From assembly GCA_900771305.1 (NCBI GenBank), contig CAAGNL010000145.1, positions 1-22,478 on the forward strand: a DNA stretch of 22,478 nt. The letters run 5' to 3'. Each line of letters starts with the position of its first letter. The stretch's first letter is position 1. This document shows, in pieces, positions 1 through 6,711 of the stretch. Source of the DNA: Kiritimatiellia bacterium (lineage in GTDB: Bacteria; Verrucomicrobiota; Kiritimatiellia; RFP12; UBA1067). The position numbers and the translations under genes were made by a program. A model generated the notes under the pieces. It did not search any database, was not told the origin of the DNA, and worked only from the letters and a program-made list of their open reading frames with translations.

Positions 1-103
1 CGTCATGGAGAGGGATCCGCCCCTCCCACGCACCCGCCCGCACGGGCGCTCGCCCCAGCGCCAGGAGAACAAGCGCGAGCGGAATCTTCAGTCGTGTCTT
101 CAT
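1..103 (-). CDS. Start of a secreted protein, cut by the window edge
   Basis: A minus-strand reading frame opens with ATG at 103 and stays open to the window edge, 34 codons. It begins M-K-T-R-L-K, then a hydrophobic run (IPLALVLLALG) and a small-residue stretch (APVRAGA), which is a classic Sec signal peptide with probable cleavage after A-G-A. A G-rich GGGGGA lies about 7 bases upstream of the ATG and can serve as ribosome binding site. The frame overlaps the 3' end of queH in another frame, and its ATG shares bases with a TGA (ATGA, 103-100) that would close queH if queH shifted frame. Too little remains to name the protein; it is likely the third gene of the guaB operon. Confidence 0.55.
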   Translation of the reverse strand, partial: MKTRLKIPLALVLLALGRAPVRAGAWEGRIPLHD

Positions 104-689
104 GTGTACGTCCCCCGGTCCGCCGCAGTCTGGAGAACTCGCACCCGCAGTGGGACTGGCGGTAAAGTCCCAATTCCGCCGACCGCTTCAGCGAACGGAG
201 GAAGCCGTCTCCCTTCTTGAAGTCGCGCGCGAGGAACATCGGCGCGGCGGATGCGCTGCCGCCGCAGGGGGCGGACGAGACCGTCCACGCCGCCTCCTCG
301 CCGGCGGCGAAGACAACGGGCGAGACCTTGTGCGGCGAGACGGTGAGCGAGGTCGTGAACGCCTCGTAGCCGTGCGCGGCGGCGTAGGCGGCCGTGCGGG
401 CGAGCGAATAGCGGAAACAGCGGGCGCAGCGGGCACCCTTCTCCGGCTCGCGCTCGAAGCCGCGCGCGACCTGTTCCAGCCAGTCCGCGTGGTCGTAGGC
501 ATCGACGACGACCGGCACACCGTCCGCCGCACCGAGCCGCCGCGCCGCCGCGAGGCGGCGCGCAAACTCGTCGGCCGTGTCGATGTTGCAGTTCGAGAAG
601 AAGAGGGCCACGTCGTGGCCCTCCTCCCTCAGGCGCGGCGCGCAGGCACTCGCGCACGGTCCGCAGCAGGTGTGCAGCAGCACCTTCAC
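3..689 (-). CDS. queH: QueH, epoxyqueuosine reductase
   Basis: QueH (formerly DUF208) reduces epoxyqueuosine to queuosine in tRNA, the last step of the pathway, using an iron-sulfur cluster in the cytoplasm. Visible family marks are HTCCGPC at residues 6-12, a C-A-R-C pair at 88-91 and the C-terminal HCGC at 180-183, all candidate metal ligands. The start is GTG at 689, one base after the guaB stop, so the two genes are translationally coupled. After HCGCEFS the family normally ends within a few residues. Here the frame runs about 40 more low-complexity residues to a TGA at 3-5 and overlaps the next gene by 100 bases. One extra G in the G5 run at 111-115 would instead end the protein in TGGTYT at 100. 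The QueH identity is firm; the tail is doubtful. Confidence 0.9.
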   Translation of the reverse strand: MKVLLHTCCGPCASACAPRLREEGHDVALFFSNCNIDTADEFARRLAAARRLGAADGVPVVVDAYDHADWLEQVARGFEREPEKGARCARCFRYSLARTAAYAAAHGYEAFTTSLTVSPHKVSPVVFAAGEEAAWTVSSAPCGGSASAAPMFLARDFKKGDGFLRSLKRSAELGLYRQSHCGCEFSRLRRTGGRTHEDTTEDSARACSPGAGASARAGGCVGGADPSP

Positions 690-690
690 G

Positions 691-2193
691 TCACGCTCTG
701 TAGTTCGGCGCTTCCTTCGTGATCGTGATGTCGTGCGGACGCGCCTCGCGCTGGCCCGCCGCCGTCACGCGGTAGAACTTGCCGCGCGCCTGCAGCTCGG
801 CGATCGTCTTCGTGCCGCAGTAGCCGAGCGACGCGCGCAGGCCGCCGCAGAACTGCGTCATGATCGCCGAGACGTGGCCGGAATACGGCACCATGCCCTC
901 GATGCCCTGCGGCACAAGACCGTCGTCGCTCTCGTTGTCCTGGAAATAACGGGCACGCGAGCCCTTGCCGTTCTTGAGCGCGGCCATGGACCCCATACCG
1001 CGATACACCACGTACTTGCGGCCATTCGCGTAGATCTTCTCGCCCGGGCTCTCCTCCGTGCCCGCGAGGACGGAGCCGAGCATCACGCTGTCCGCGCCGG
1101 CGGCGAGGGCCTTCGGCACGTCGCCGGAAAGCTTGATGCCACCATCGGCAATCACCGCCACGCCCGACCCGCGCAGAGCCTTCGCGGCGCTGTAGACCGC
1201 CGTCAGCTGGGGGATGCCGACGCCGCAGACGACGCGCGTTGTGCAGATGGAACCGGGGCCGATGCCGACCTTGACCGCGTGCGCACCGCACTTGGCGAGA
1301 TCGACCGCCGCCTCGCCCGTCGCGATGTTGCCGGCGATCACATCCACCTTCGGGAAATGCTTGACGATGTACTTCGTCATCTCCATGATGCCCTTGGAGT
1401 GGCCATGGGCGGAGTCGACGACCACCACGTCCACGCCCGCCGCCGCGAGCTTCTCCATGCGGGAGAGGTCGCCCTTGCCACCCGAGACGGAAGCGGAGAC
1501 GCGCAGACGGAACTGGTCATCGCAGTTGTACGAGGGGTTCTTGTTTTCGACGAGGCGCTGCACGTCGGTGAAGGAGTAGAGGCCGACGACCTTGCCCGCT
1601 TTGTCGACGAGCGGTAGCTTGCCCATTTTGTGGGCGCGCATGATCTCGTAGGCCTTTTTGAGGGACGTGCCGGGCTTCGCGGTGATCGGATCCTTCTGCA
1701 TCACGTCACAGAGCTTCGCAGCGTCCATCGGAGCATAGCGCATATCGGCACCGGAGATCATGCCCACAAGGCGGTCCTGATCGTCCAGCACGGGGAAACC
1801 GTTGAACGAGAGGCCCAGACGACGCTTCTCGGCGCGGAGGAAGGAGATGTCGTCGTTCGCATGGAAGCAGACCGGCTTCGCGATGAGGCCGTTCAGGTAG
1901 TTCTTCACCTTCGCGACCTCGGCAGCCTGGTCGTCCTCCTCGAGATTCTTGTGAATCACGCCGATTCCGCCCGCAAGCGCCATCGCAATGGCCATAGGAG
2001 CCTCGGTGACCGTGTCCATGGCCGCGGAGATGAACGGAACCTTCATCTTCTGACGCGAGGTCAACTTCGTCTCAAGAGAGGCTTCATCGGGAAGAAAATC
2101 TGCATACTGTGTCACGAGCGTGACGTCGTCGTAGGTGAGACCTTCGTACGGGAAGGTCTTCATAAATGCATCAAGATACTTGTTGGTGGCCAT
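691..2193 (-). CDS. guaB: Inosine-5'-monophosphate dehydrogenase
   Basis: This 500-residue cytoplasmic enzyme oxidises IMP to XMP with NAD+, the committed step to GMP. The order is the family standard: an N-terminal barrel half with SAAMDTVTE near 56-64, two CBS domains at roughly 100-220, then the second barrel half with DSAHGHS (260-266), the active-site loop GIGPGSICTTR with catalytic Cys317, and the mobile flap with RYFQ at 415-418. Length is normal for the CBS-containing class. ATG at 2193 is supported by a GGAG five bases upstream and by a promoter at 2226-2254. It heads an operon with queH, whose product ultimately derives from GTP, although tight packing alone could explain the pairing. 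Confidence 0.98.
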   Translation of the reverse strand: MATNKYLDAFMKTFPYEGLTYDDVTLVTQYADFLPDEASLETKLTSRQKMKVPFISAAMDTVTEAPMAIAMALAGGIGVIHKNLEEDDQAAEVAKVKNYLNGLIAKPVCFHANDDISFLRAEKRRLGLSFNGFPVLDDQDRLVGMISGADMRYAPMDAAKLCDVMQKDPITAKPGTSLKKAYEIMRAHKMGKLPLVDKAGKVVGLYSFTDVQRLVENKNPSYNCDDQFRLRVSASVSGGKGDLSRMEKLAAAGVDVVVVDSAHGHSKGIMEMTKYIVKHFPKVDVIAGNIATGEAAVDLAKCGAHAVKVGIGPGSICTTRVVCGVGIPQLTAVYSAAKALRGSGVAVIADGGIKLSGDVPKALAAGADSVMLGSVLAGTEESPGEKIYANGRKYVVYRGMGSMAALKNGKGSRARYFQDNESDDGLVPQGIEGMVPYSGHVSAIMTQFCGGLRASLGYCGTKTIAELQARGKFYRVTAAGQREARPHDITITKEAPNYRA

Positions 2194-2225
2194 ATGAGCT
2201 CCTAGTCTGTCCTTTTGCCCATATA

Positions 2226-2254
2226 TATATACTCTTTTTCGGGGTGGAAGGCAA
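2226..2254 (-). promoter_or_regulatory. Predicted sigma70 promoter of the guaB operon
   Basis: On the minus strand TTGCCT (2254-2249) is followed after 17 bases by TATATA (2231-2226) within an alternating AT run. Each box matches consensus at four of six bases. The predicted transcript start is near 2219, about 26 bases before the guaB ATG. The TATA run could serve several -10 registers. Confidence 0.5.
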
Positions 2255-2272
2255 GCCGAAAGCTTGGGAATG

Positions 2273-2281
2273 TGATAGAAT
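2273..2281 (+). promoter_or_regulatory. Extended -10 promoter giving a leaderless start
   Basis: TGA-TAGAAT at 2273-2281 is an extended -10 element (TGn followed by TAGAAT). No convincing -35 box lies upstream. The hexamer ends 7 bases before the ATG at 2289, so transcription would begin at or next to the start codon. No Shine-Dalgarno sequence precedes the ATG, which agrees with a leaderless mRNA. Confidence 0.45.
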
Positions 2282-2288
2282 ACGGGCC

Positions 2289-3014
2289 ATGGGATATCAA
2301 CTGATGGATCAGAAAAGTGCTGCTGCGCACCTACACATGTCGCTGAACGACCTTCGGCATTTTGCGCAGCGCGGTGAAGTCGCCAGCGTCAAGCGGGGTG
2401 ACATGTACTTCTTCGAGCACCGCGAGCTCGACGAATGGGCGCAGCGTCGACTGATGGTCCTCAACGAGAAGACCCTCACGGCCGAGCACAAGGTCGCGAT
2501 GATCGAACGCCGACGGAACGACGGACACGACTTCCACGTCGCGGACCTGCTTCGTCCAGAGACAATCGCCCCCGCCCTCACCGCCAAGGGGCGAGCCGGC
2601 GTGCTCCGCGACATGACTGACTTCGCGGACTCCACCGGCCTTCTCTACGATCCCGAGACCCTTTTCGCAGAGCTCTCCGCCCGCGAGGAGGTCGCCTCCA
2701 CCGCAGCCGGTGGCGGCGTCGCCTTCCTACATCCCCGCTACCACGACCCCTATCTCTTCCAGGAGACCTTCCTCGCGCTCGGCCGTACCGTCCGCCCCGT
2801 CTTCTTCGGCTCGCAGGATGGTGAAGGCACTGACCTCTTCTTCATGATCTGCTGCACGGATCACACCCTTCACCTGCACATCCTCGCCCGTCTCTGCCTG
2901 CTCGCGCACGGCACCCCCCTTCTGCAGGAACTCCGCGAGGCCCCGGACGCCGAAACCATGCACGCGGCATTGAAAAAGGCCGAGGACGAGTTCCTCGGCC
3001 ACATGAAAAACTAG
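2289..3014 (+). CDS. HTH domain fused to PTS EIIA (PtsN-type) domain
   Basis: The 241-residue protein has two parts. Residues 5-55 look like an excisionase/MerR-type helix-turn-helix (SAAAHLHMSLNDLRHFAQRG, then a G-D-M-Y-F-F wing and HRELDEWAQRR). Residues about 85-240 resemble a type 2 EIIA domain of the phosphotransferase system: VAFLHPRY places a histidine at 148 where PtsN and EIIA-Fru carry the phosphorylated one, followed by PVFFGSQDGEGTDLFFMICC and HLHILARLCLLA. No EI, HPr, EIIB or EIIC gene is nearby, so a regulatory role is more likely than sugar uptake. I recall chlamydial PtsN proteins annotated with an added HTH domain, which fits the PVC placement. The frame is open upstream to 2166, but the ATG at 2289 fits the -10 element and the domain boundary; ATG at 2304 is an alternative. 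Confidence 0.8.
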   Translation: MGYQLMDQKSAAAHLHMSLNDLRHFAQRGEVASVKRGDMYFFEHRELDEWAQRRLMVLNEKTLTAEHKVAMIERRRNDGHDFHVADLLRPETIAPALTAKGRAGVLRDMTDFADSTGLLYDPETLFAELSAREEVASTAAGGGVAFLHPRYHDPYLFQETFLALGRTVRPVFFGSQDGEGTDLFFMICCTDHTLHLHILARLCLLAHGTPLLQELREAPDAETMHAALKKAEDEFLGHMKN

Positions 3015-3122
3015 AAGTTCAAGGTTCCGAGTTCCAAGGTTCAAGGTTTAAGGCTCAAGGCTTCTGTTGGAGCCCGTTCGGCCTGTTCCCGCCGCATCAG
3101 TGGAACACAGAACTTGGAACTC
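3014..3122. repeat. AAGGTTC heptad array with inverted end
   Basis: From 3014 to 3063 seven 7-base units follow one another with consensus AAGGTTC (for example AAGGTTC, AAGGTTT, AAGGCTC, AAGGCTT), with one extra base at 3035. A partial copy in reverse orientation lies at 3110-3122. GAGTTCCAAG at 3029-3038 is perfectly complementary to CTTGGAACTC at 3113-3122, so transcripts from either strand could fold. The array fills the gap between convergent genes and touches both stop codons. It could act as a bidirectional terminator, but there is no T-tract. Confidence 0.75.
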
Positions 3123-4329
3123 ATTCCACGGGAATGTTGCACGCCTGCAGCGAGACCTTGTGTACGCGGAGGTCGTGGTCGTAGAGTTCCACGGGATTCG
3201 GCTTTTCGCCGCGTAGGATTTCAGCCAGTTCCTTCAGCTGCCCCGCATAGCGGTCCTCGGCCGACACGAACTTGATTTCGTGATGGCCTTTCTTGTAGCC
3301 GGGCTTGTCCTTCTTGAGGTAGAGCTTCACGACCAGCTCCTTGAGCGTCTCGGTCTTGACGCCGCCAAGGTCGTGCTTGACCTTCGTGAAATCCTCGATC
3401 GGCTCGATTTCCATCGTGCCGTCCGTTCCGTCGATGCGGAGATGGCGGCGCGGCTGCGAACCCTTGCTGCACACGCGGACCGTGCCCATGCAATTCGGCC
3501 ATTCCATGATCGTGAGCGTGTTGTTCGGCGTTCCCTCCGGATCGCCAGGAGCCGTCTTGATGATCGAGTAGCATTTGTCGGGCATCACATCGTGCATGAG
3601 CGGCAGCGCATATTCGATCACATGGCAGGTGAGCAGGTAGATCGTTCCGCCCGGATAGGCAGACGAATAGGCGGGATACTTCTTGCCGCCATAGGAGTGG
3701 TTGAGGTTCGCGTCGATCGCGAAGACATCGCCGATGAGACCATCGCGCGCCGCCTTGACGGCGAACTGGATCGCTTCGTTCGCGCGGAACATGTAGCCCG
3801 TCTGCAGGGGAATGTTGCGCGCGCGGCAGATGTCGCTGATCGGCTTAAAGGCCTCCAGCGACGTACCGAGCGGCTTGTCCATGTGCATCGGATAGCCGCG
3901 CTTCGCGCATTCGAGCGCGATGTCCGTGAGCTCCGCGTTCGAGACTTCCACCACGATCAGGTCGGGCTTGACCGCGTCGAAGACCTGCTGCGGCGTCAAG
4001 CACGGATAGTTCGTGTAGCTGTCCACGTTCGGTTCGGCCATGCGCATGACCTTCGACGACGAGTCATTGACCCATCCAACGATCTCGTAGTCGTCCTTGA
4101 GTTTCCGCATCGCGTCGAACTTGCCCCGCGCGTGGTTGTGGACGATTCCCCACAGCACCGCGCGGATCTTCTTGTTCTTCGTCGGCCGCCACTGCGGTCC
4201 ATTGACCGCCTCCTCAATCGTCTGGCCGTTCGACGCCGGCTGATAGGCCGCATCCCGCTTCGTCTCCACCATCGTCGCACATCCGACAATCAACGCCATT
4301 GCGCCACAGAACATCATCGTTTTCTTCAT
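3121..4329 (-). CDS. Gfo/Idh/MocA oxidoreductase, predicted lipoprotein
   Basis: The 402-residue protein belongs to the Gfo/Idh/MocA dehydrogenases, NAD(P)-dependent enzymes that mostly act on sugars and their derivatives. A lipoprotein signal opens it: MKKTMMFCGAMALIVGC with predicted lipidated Cys17, implying a periplasmic or surface location. The Rossmann fold starts near residue 55. MDKPLGTS near 153-160 is the family's E-K-P-type catalytic motif, and the C-terminal sheet domain follows. The usual glycine-rich loop is degenerate: GIVHNHARG stands where GxGxxG is expected, a histidine-rich form I associate with a side branch of the family. ATG at 4329 has GGAG seven bases upstream. The gene lies 93 bases after the Tat-exported paralogue and probably shares its promoter. 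Repeat arrays abut it on both sides. Substrate unknown. Confidence 0.88.
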   Translation of the reverse strand: MKKTMMFCGAMALIVGCATMVETKRDAAYQPASNGQTIEEAVNGPQWRPTKNKKIRAVLWGIVHNHARGKFDAMRKLKDDYEIVGWVNDSSSKVMRMAEPNVDSYTNYPCLTPQQVFDAVKPDLIVVEVSNAELTDIALECAKRGYPMHMDKPLGTSLEAFKPISDICRARNIPLQTGYMFRANEAIQFAVKAARDGLIGDVFAIDANLNHSYGGKKYPAYSSAYPGGTIYLLTCHVIEYALPLMHDVMPDKCYSIIKTAPGDPEGTPNNTLTIMEWPNCMGTVRVCSKGSQPRRHLRIDGTDGTMEIEPIEDFTKVKHDLGGVKTETLKELVVKLYLKKDKPGYKKGHHEIKFVSAEDRYAGQLKELAEILRGEKPNPVELYDHDLRVHKVSLQACNIPVE

Positions 4330-4345
4330 CAGTATTCTCCGATTT

Positions 4346-4436
4346 AGCTTAGAGCTTAGAGCTTGGAGCTTGGAGCTTGGAGCTTCTCTCGCCTAAAAGC
4401 TAATAGCTCTAAGCTAAAAGCTTCAAGCTTGAAGTT
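4346..4436. repeat. Symmetric inverted heptad array (6 + 7 nt + 6)
   Basis: Six exact-phase 7-base units AGCTTNN occupy 4346-4387 (AGCTTAG twice, AGCTTGG three times, AGCTTCT). A 7-base spacer CTCGCCT follows at 4388-4394. Then six units NNNAGCT, the reverse-complement type, occupy 4395-4436 (the last is TGAAGTT). The total is 91 bases. A perfect 14-bp inverted repeat links 4343-4356 with 4405-4418, and several other pairing registers are possible. The array lies between the two oxidoreductase genes and enters the upstream one: its last codons (E-L-Q-A-stop) are array sequence. Confidence 0.85.
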
Positions 4437-5877
4437 CCCACCCCTTGCGGTATTGGGTCTTCAGGAACGTGTTGGCCTTGTCGCTGTTCGTGAACGTCGT
4501 GCCGTCCCACAGGTATTCGCCCACGCCCGTGCGGGCCGTGGCGTTCCCCAGCATCAGCACCTTGGCGAGCGGCACGGAGTAATCGAAATTCGTGTTCGCC
4601 TCGCGGTGTTCGCGGACGGCGTTCATGAACTCCAGCACATGCTCGTCGGACTGGTAGCCGACCTTGTTTTTGATGAAATCGCGCCCGATGCCCTTCGGGA
4701 AGAAACGTACCGAACTGTGGAAGCAGTGCCAGATTGCGCCCTTCGTGCCAATGAAGACGCTTCCCATGAACGCGAGCGGTGCACGCTCGAGCTTGTACTG
4801 CTTCTCGAATTCGAGCAGAGCCGGCGGAAAGTTCAGATACTCGCGCTTCTGGGCGATGTTGTTGTTTCCCTCCACGTAGGGGCGCTGCAGCGGCACACCG
4901 TCCTTCAAACCATCGTACCAGTGCAGCGTCACGGGCCGCAGTTCCTCGCGCGCAGGGAAATGGAAATCAATCGTGTCGCGCCGCGCCCAGGCGCCTTCGG
5001 CGCCCCAGGACAGGTCCTTGACCTCCACGCGGTCGGGCGCGGCCTTGCCGAGATCGAGCGCCCAGAACGGCGCGTCCATGATGTGCGTCCCCATGTTGCC
5101 GATCGAACCGTTGCCGTAGCCGATCCAACTATGCCAGTCGTGCGGATGGAGTCCGGTGCGCTCCTTGCCGTCCTTGCCGCCGTAGCGTCCATAGTAGTCG
5201 CAGGTCGGTGCGGGACCGCACCAGAGATCCCAGTCCATGCCCTTGGGCAACGTGCCGCCCTGAGGGCGAAAGTCATTCGAATTGCAGCGGTCGGAGTAGC
5301 AGTAGACCTCCGTCACGTCGCCGATCAGGCCCTTCTTCACGGCGTCCACGCACATCTTCATCGCGGTTGTGGAATGCCCGTAGTTGCCGACCTGCGTGAT
5401 GACGCCCGTCTTCTTCGCCTCGCGTTCGAGCAGGCAGACCTCCTCCATCGTGAGCGCAAACGGCTTTTCGAGGAAGAGATTGATGCCGCGCCGCACGGCC
5501 ATCAGCGCCGGGAGCGCGTGATGATGATTCGGGGTCGCGACGAAGACCGCGTCCAGTTCATCCCCGCACTTTGCGTACATCTCGCGATAGTCGGCGAAGC
5601 AACGGGTCTTCAAGAAGTCGAACTTTCCGTAGAAGCCGATTGCCGACTTCTGCACGGCCGCGAAACGATTCGGATCCGGGTCGCACATGGAGACCACCTC
5701 GAAGTTCTCGGGACCGCCCATTCGGCGGATGAGCCCCGTCATCTGCGCGCCGCAGCCAATCAGGCCCACGCGGATCTTCGCGCCGGCGGCAATCTGCCGC
5801 GCGCGGCTCTGTCCAAAGGCCACGCCACCAATGCCAAAGGCTGCACCCGCGGTCAGGAAGCTTCTTCTTGAAATCAT
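4423..5877 (-). CDS. Gfo/Idh/MocA oxidoreductase, Tat-exported
   Basis: The 484-residue protein begins MISRRSFLTAGAAFGIGG, a twin-arginine signal, so it should be exported folded with its NAD(P) cofactor bound. The Rossmann loop VGLIGCGAQMTG is intact, NHHHA and LEKPFAL mark the catalytic region, and the bacterial-type C-terminal domain follows (DWDLWCGPAP, HDWHSWIGYGNG, GNMGTHIMD). I chose ATG at 5877 over the longer open frame (to 6075) because it starts the Tat signal, has GGAG upstream, and sits about 54 bases after the predicted transcript start. Proteins of this group are abundant in PVC bacteria and Bacteroidota that degrade complex glycans. The substrate cannot be read from sequence. 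The extreme C-terminus is encoded by the heptad array. Confidence 0.92.
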   Translation of the reverse strand: MISRRSFLTAGAAFGIGGVAFGQSRARQIAAGAKIRVGLIGCGAQMTGLIRRMGGPENFEVVSMCDPDPNRFAAVQKSAIGFYGKFDFLKTRCFADYREMYAKCGDELDAVFVATPNHHHALPALMAVRRGINLFLEKPFALTMEEVCLLEREAKKTGVITQVGNYGHSTTAMKMCVDAVKKGLIGDVTEVYCYSDRCNSNDFRPQGGTLPKGMDWDLWCGPAPTCDYYGRYGGKDGKERTGLHPHDWHSWIGYGNGSIGNMGTHIMDAPFWALDLGKAAPDRVEVKDLSWGAEGAWARRDTIDFHFPAREELRPVTLHWYDGLKDGVPLQRPYVEGNNNIAQKREYLNFPPALLEFEKQYKLERAPLAFMGSVFIGTKGAIWHCFHSSVRFFPKGIGRDFIKNKVGYQSDEHVLEFMNAVREHREANTNFDYSVPLAKVLMLGNATARTGVGEYLWDGTTFTNSDKANTFLKTQYRKGWELQA

Positions 5878-5931
5878 TTCCGCATCTCCAGGTTCAACGA
5901 CAGCAAACAAACAGAAACACCCAGCGAAACG

Positions 5932-5947
5932 ATGCGGATTATCGCAT
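5932..5947. promoter_or_regulatory. Interrupted palindrome over the -10 box
   Basis: ATGCG-GATTAT-CGCAT has two perfect 5-base arms around a 6-base centre and covers the -10 hexamer of the oxidoreductase promoter. The position suits a repressor operator, but the arms are short and chance is possible. Confidence 0.3.
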
Positions 5948-5966
5948 AGGAAACCCCTCGGGTCAA
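5938..5966 (-). promoter_or_regulatory. Strong predicted promoter of the oxidoreductase pair
   Basis: Minus-strand TTGACC (5966-5961) and GATAAT (5943-5938) are separated by exactly 17 bases, and TGC directly before GATAAT adds an extended -10. The predicted start is near 5931, giving a leader of about 54 bases to the ATG at 5877. Confidence 0.7.
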
Positions 5967-6045
5967 GAGCTACGTTCGGAGAGGATTTGACAAGAAACGC
6001 GGAAATCCGAAGCGCACGATAGGCACCCACAATTCCCACGGCTTG

Positions 6046-6054
6046 TGGTATACT
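6046..6054 (+). promoter_or_regulatory. Extended -10 promoter of the nifU-like gene
   Basis: TGG-TATACT at 6046-6054 is an extended -10 element. No good -35 box is present at 16-18 bases upstream. The predicted start is near 6061, and an AAGGA at 6074-6078 lies 11 bases before the ATG. Confidence 0.5.
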
Positions 6055-6089
6055 ATCTGCCGATTTTCTGAGCAAGGATACACGAGAAT

Positions 6090-6653
6090 ATGTGGAATTA
6101 TTCTGAAAAGATGATGGACCACTTCCGCAATCCGCGGAATGTCGGCACCATCGACAAACCGGACGGCACGGCCACCGTTGGCTCGCTCGCCTGTGGCGAC
6201 GCCCTCACCTTCCAGTTCAAGCTCGACGCCGAGGGCCGCATCGCCGAGGCGAAGTTCCAGACCTTCGGCTGCGCAAGCGCCATCGCCTCCTCCTCCGCCC
6301 TCACCGAAATGGTGATCGGCAAGACCCTTGAAGAGGCCTCCAAGATCACGAACAAGGAGATCGCCGACTACCTCGGCGGACTTCCCCCGCAGAAGATGCA
6401 CTGCTCCGTGATGGGCCGCGAGGCCCTTGAGGCGGCGATCAAGAACTTCAAGACCGGCGAGAACTCCGACCGCAACCTCGAGGACACGATGCTCTGCACG
6501 TGCTACAACGTCTCCGAGAACGAAGTCCGCCGTGTGATCACCGAGAACTCCCTCACCTCCGTCGAGGAGGTGACGAACTTCACCAAGGCCGGCGGCGGCT
6601 GCGGAAAGTGCAAGGAGAAAATCCAGAAGATCCTGGATGAAATCAACGGATAA
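6090..6653 (+). CDS. nifU: NifU-like Fe-S cluster scaffold
   Basis: The 187-residue cytoplasmic protein is a scaffold on which Fe-S clusters are assembled before transfer to target enzymes. Residues 1-125 form the IscU-type domain with three ligand cysteines: C35 in ACGDAL (with the D37 that aids transfer), C61 in FGCASAIASSS, and C105 in HCSVMG. Residues 130-187 form a BFD-like [2Fe-2S] domain with C136, C138, C171 and C174 (CTCYN...GCGKC). The C-terminal Nfu domain of full-length Azotobacter NifU is missing, a common short form in anaerobes. No cysteine desulfurase (NifS/IscS) gene is next to it. A housekeeping Fe-S role is more likely than nitrogen fixation, since no nif genes are present. 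Confidence 0.93.
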   Translation: MWNYSEKMMDHFRNPRNVGTIDKPDGTATVGSLACGDALTFQFKLDAEGRIAEAKFQTFGCASAIASSSALTEMVIGKTLEEASKITNKEIADYLGGLPPQKMHCSVMGREALEAAIKNFKTGENSDRNLEDTMLCTCYNVSENEVRRVITENSLTSVEEVTNFTKAGGGCGKCKEKIQKILDEING

Positions 6654-6659
6654 CCGAAC

Positions 6660-6690
6660 TTGAGGATTGGGCGGGATGCCCAATCCTCAA
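6660..6690. terminator. 13-bp hairpin between nifU-like and DUF1846 genes
   Basis: The arms TTGAGGATTGGGC (6660-6672) and GCCCAATCCTCAA (6678-6690) pair perfectly around GGGAT. No run of T follows on the plus strand, so it is not a textbook intrinsic terminator. It may attenuate transcription, protect a processed mRNA end, or block read-through partially between the two genes. Confidence 0.65.
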
Positions 6691-6711
6691 ATGCTAATTG
6701 GGGTCTACAAC

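Noticed and set aside
2221..2231. Alternating AT run as a possible simple-sequence phase-variation tract
   Set aside because: It is only about five TA steps and sits where the guaB -10 box is expected, so a promoter explains it.
3280..4347. Open plus-strand frame of 355 codons
   Set aside because: It is antisense to the lipoprotein oxidoreductase and is dominated by Arg, Val and Asp without motif or ribosome binding site.
3014..4436. CRISPR array
   Set aside because: The repeats are 7 bases, contiguous, partly inverted and without unique spacers or cas genes.
5987..5992. TTGACA on the plus strand as -35 box for the nifU-like gene
   Set aside because: The only good -10 element is 56 bases further on, and nothing -10-like lies 16-18 bases downstream.
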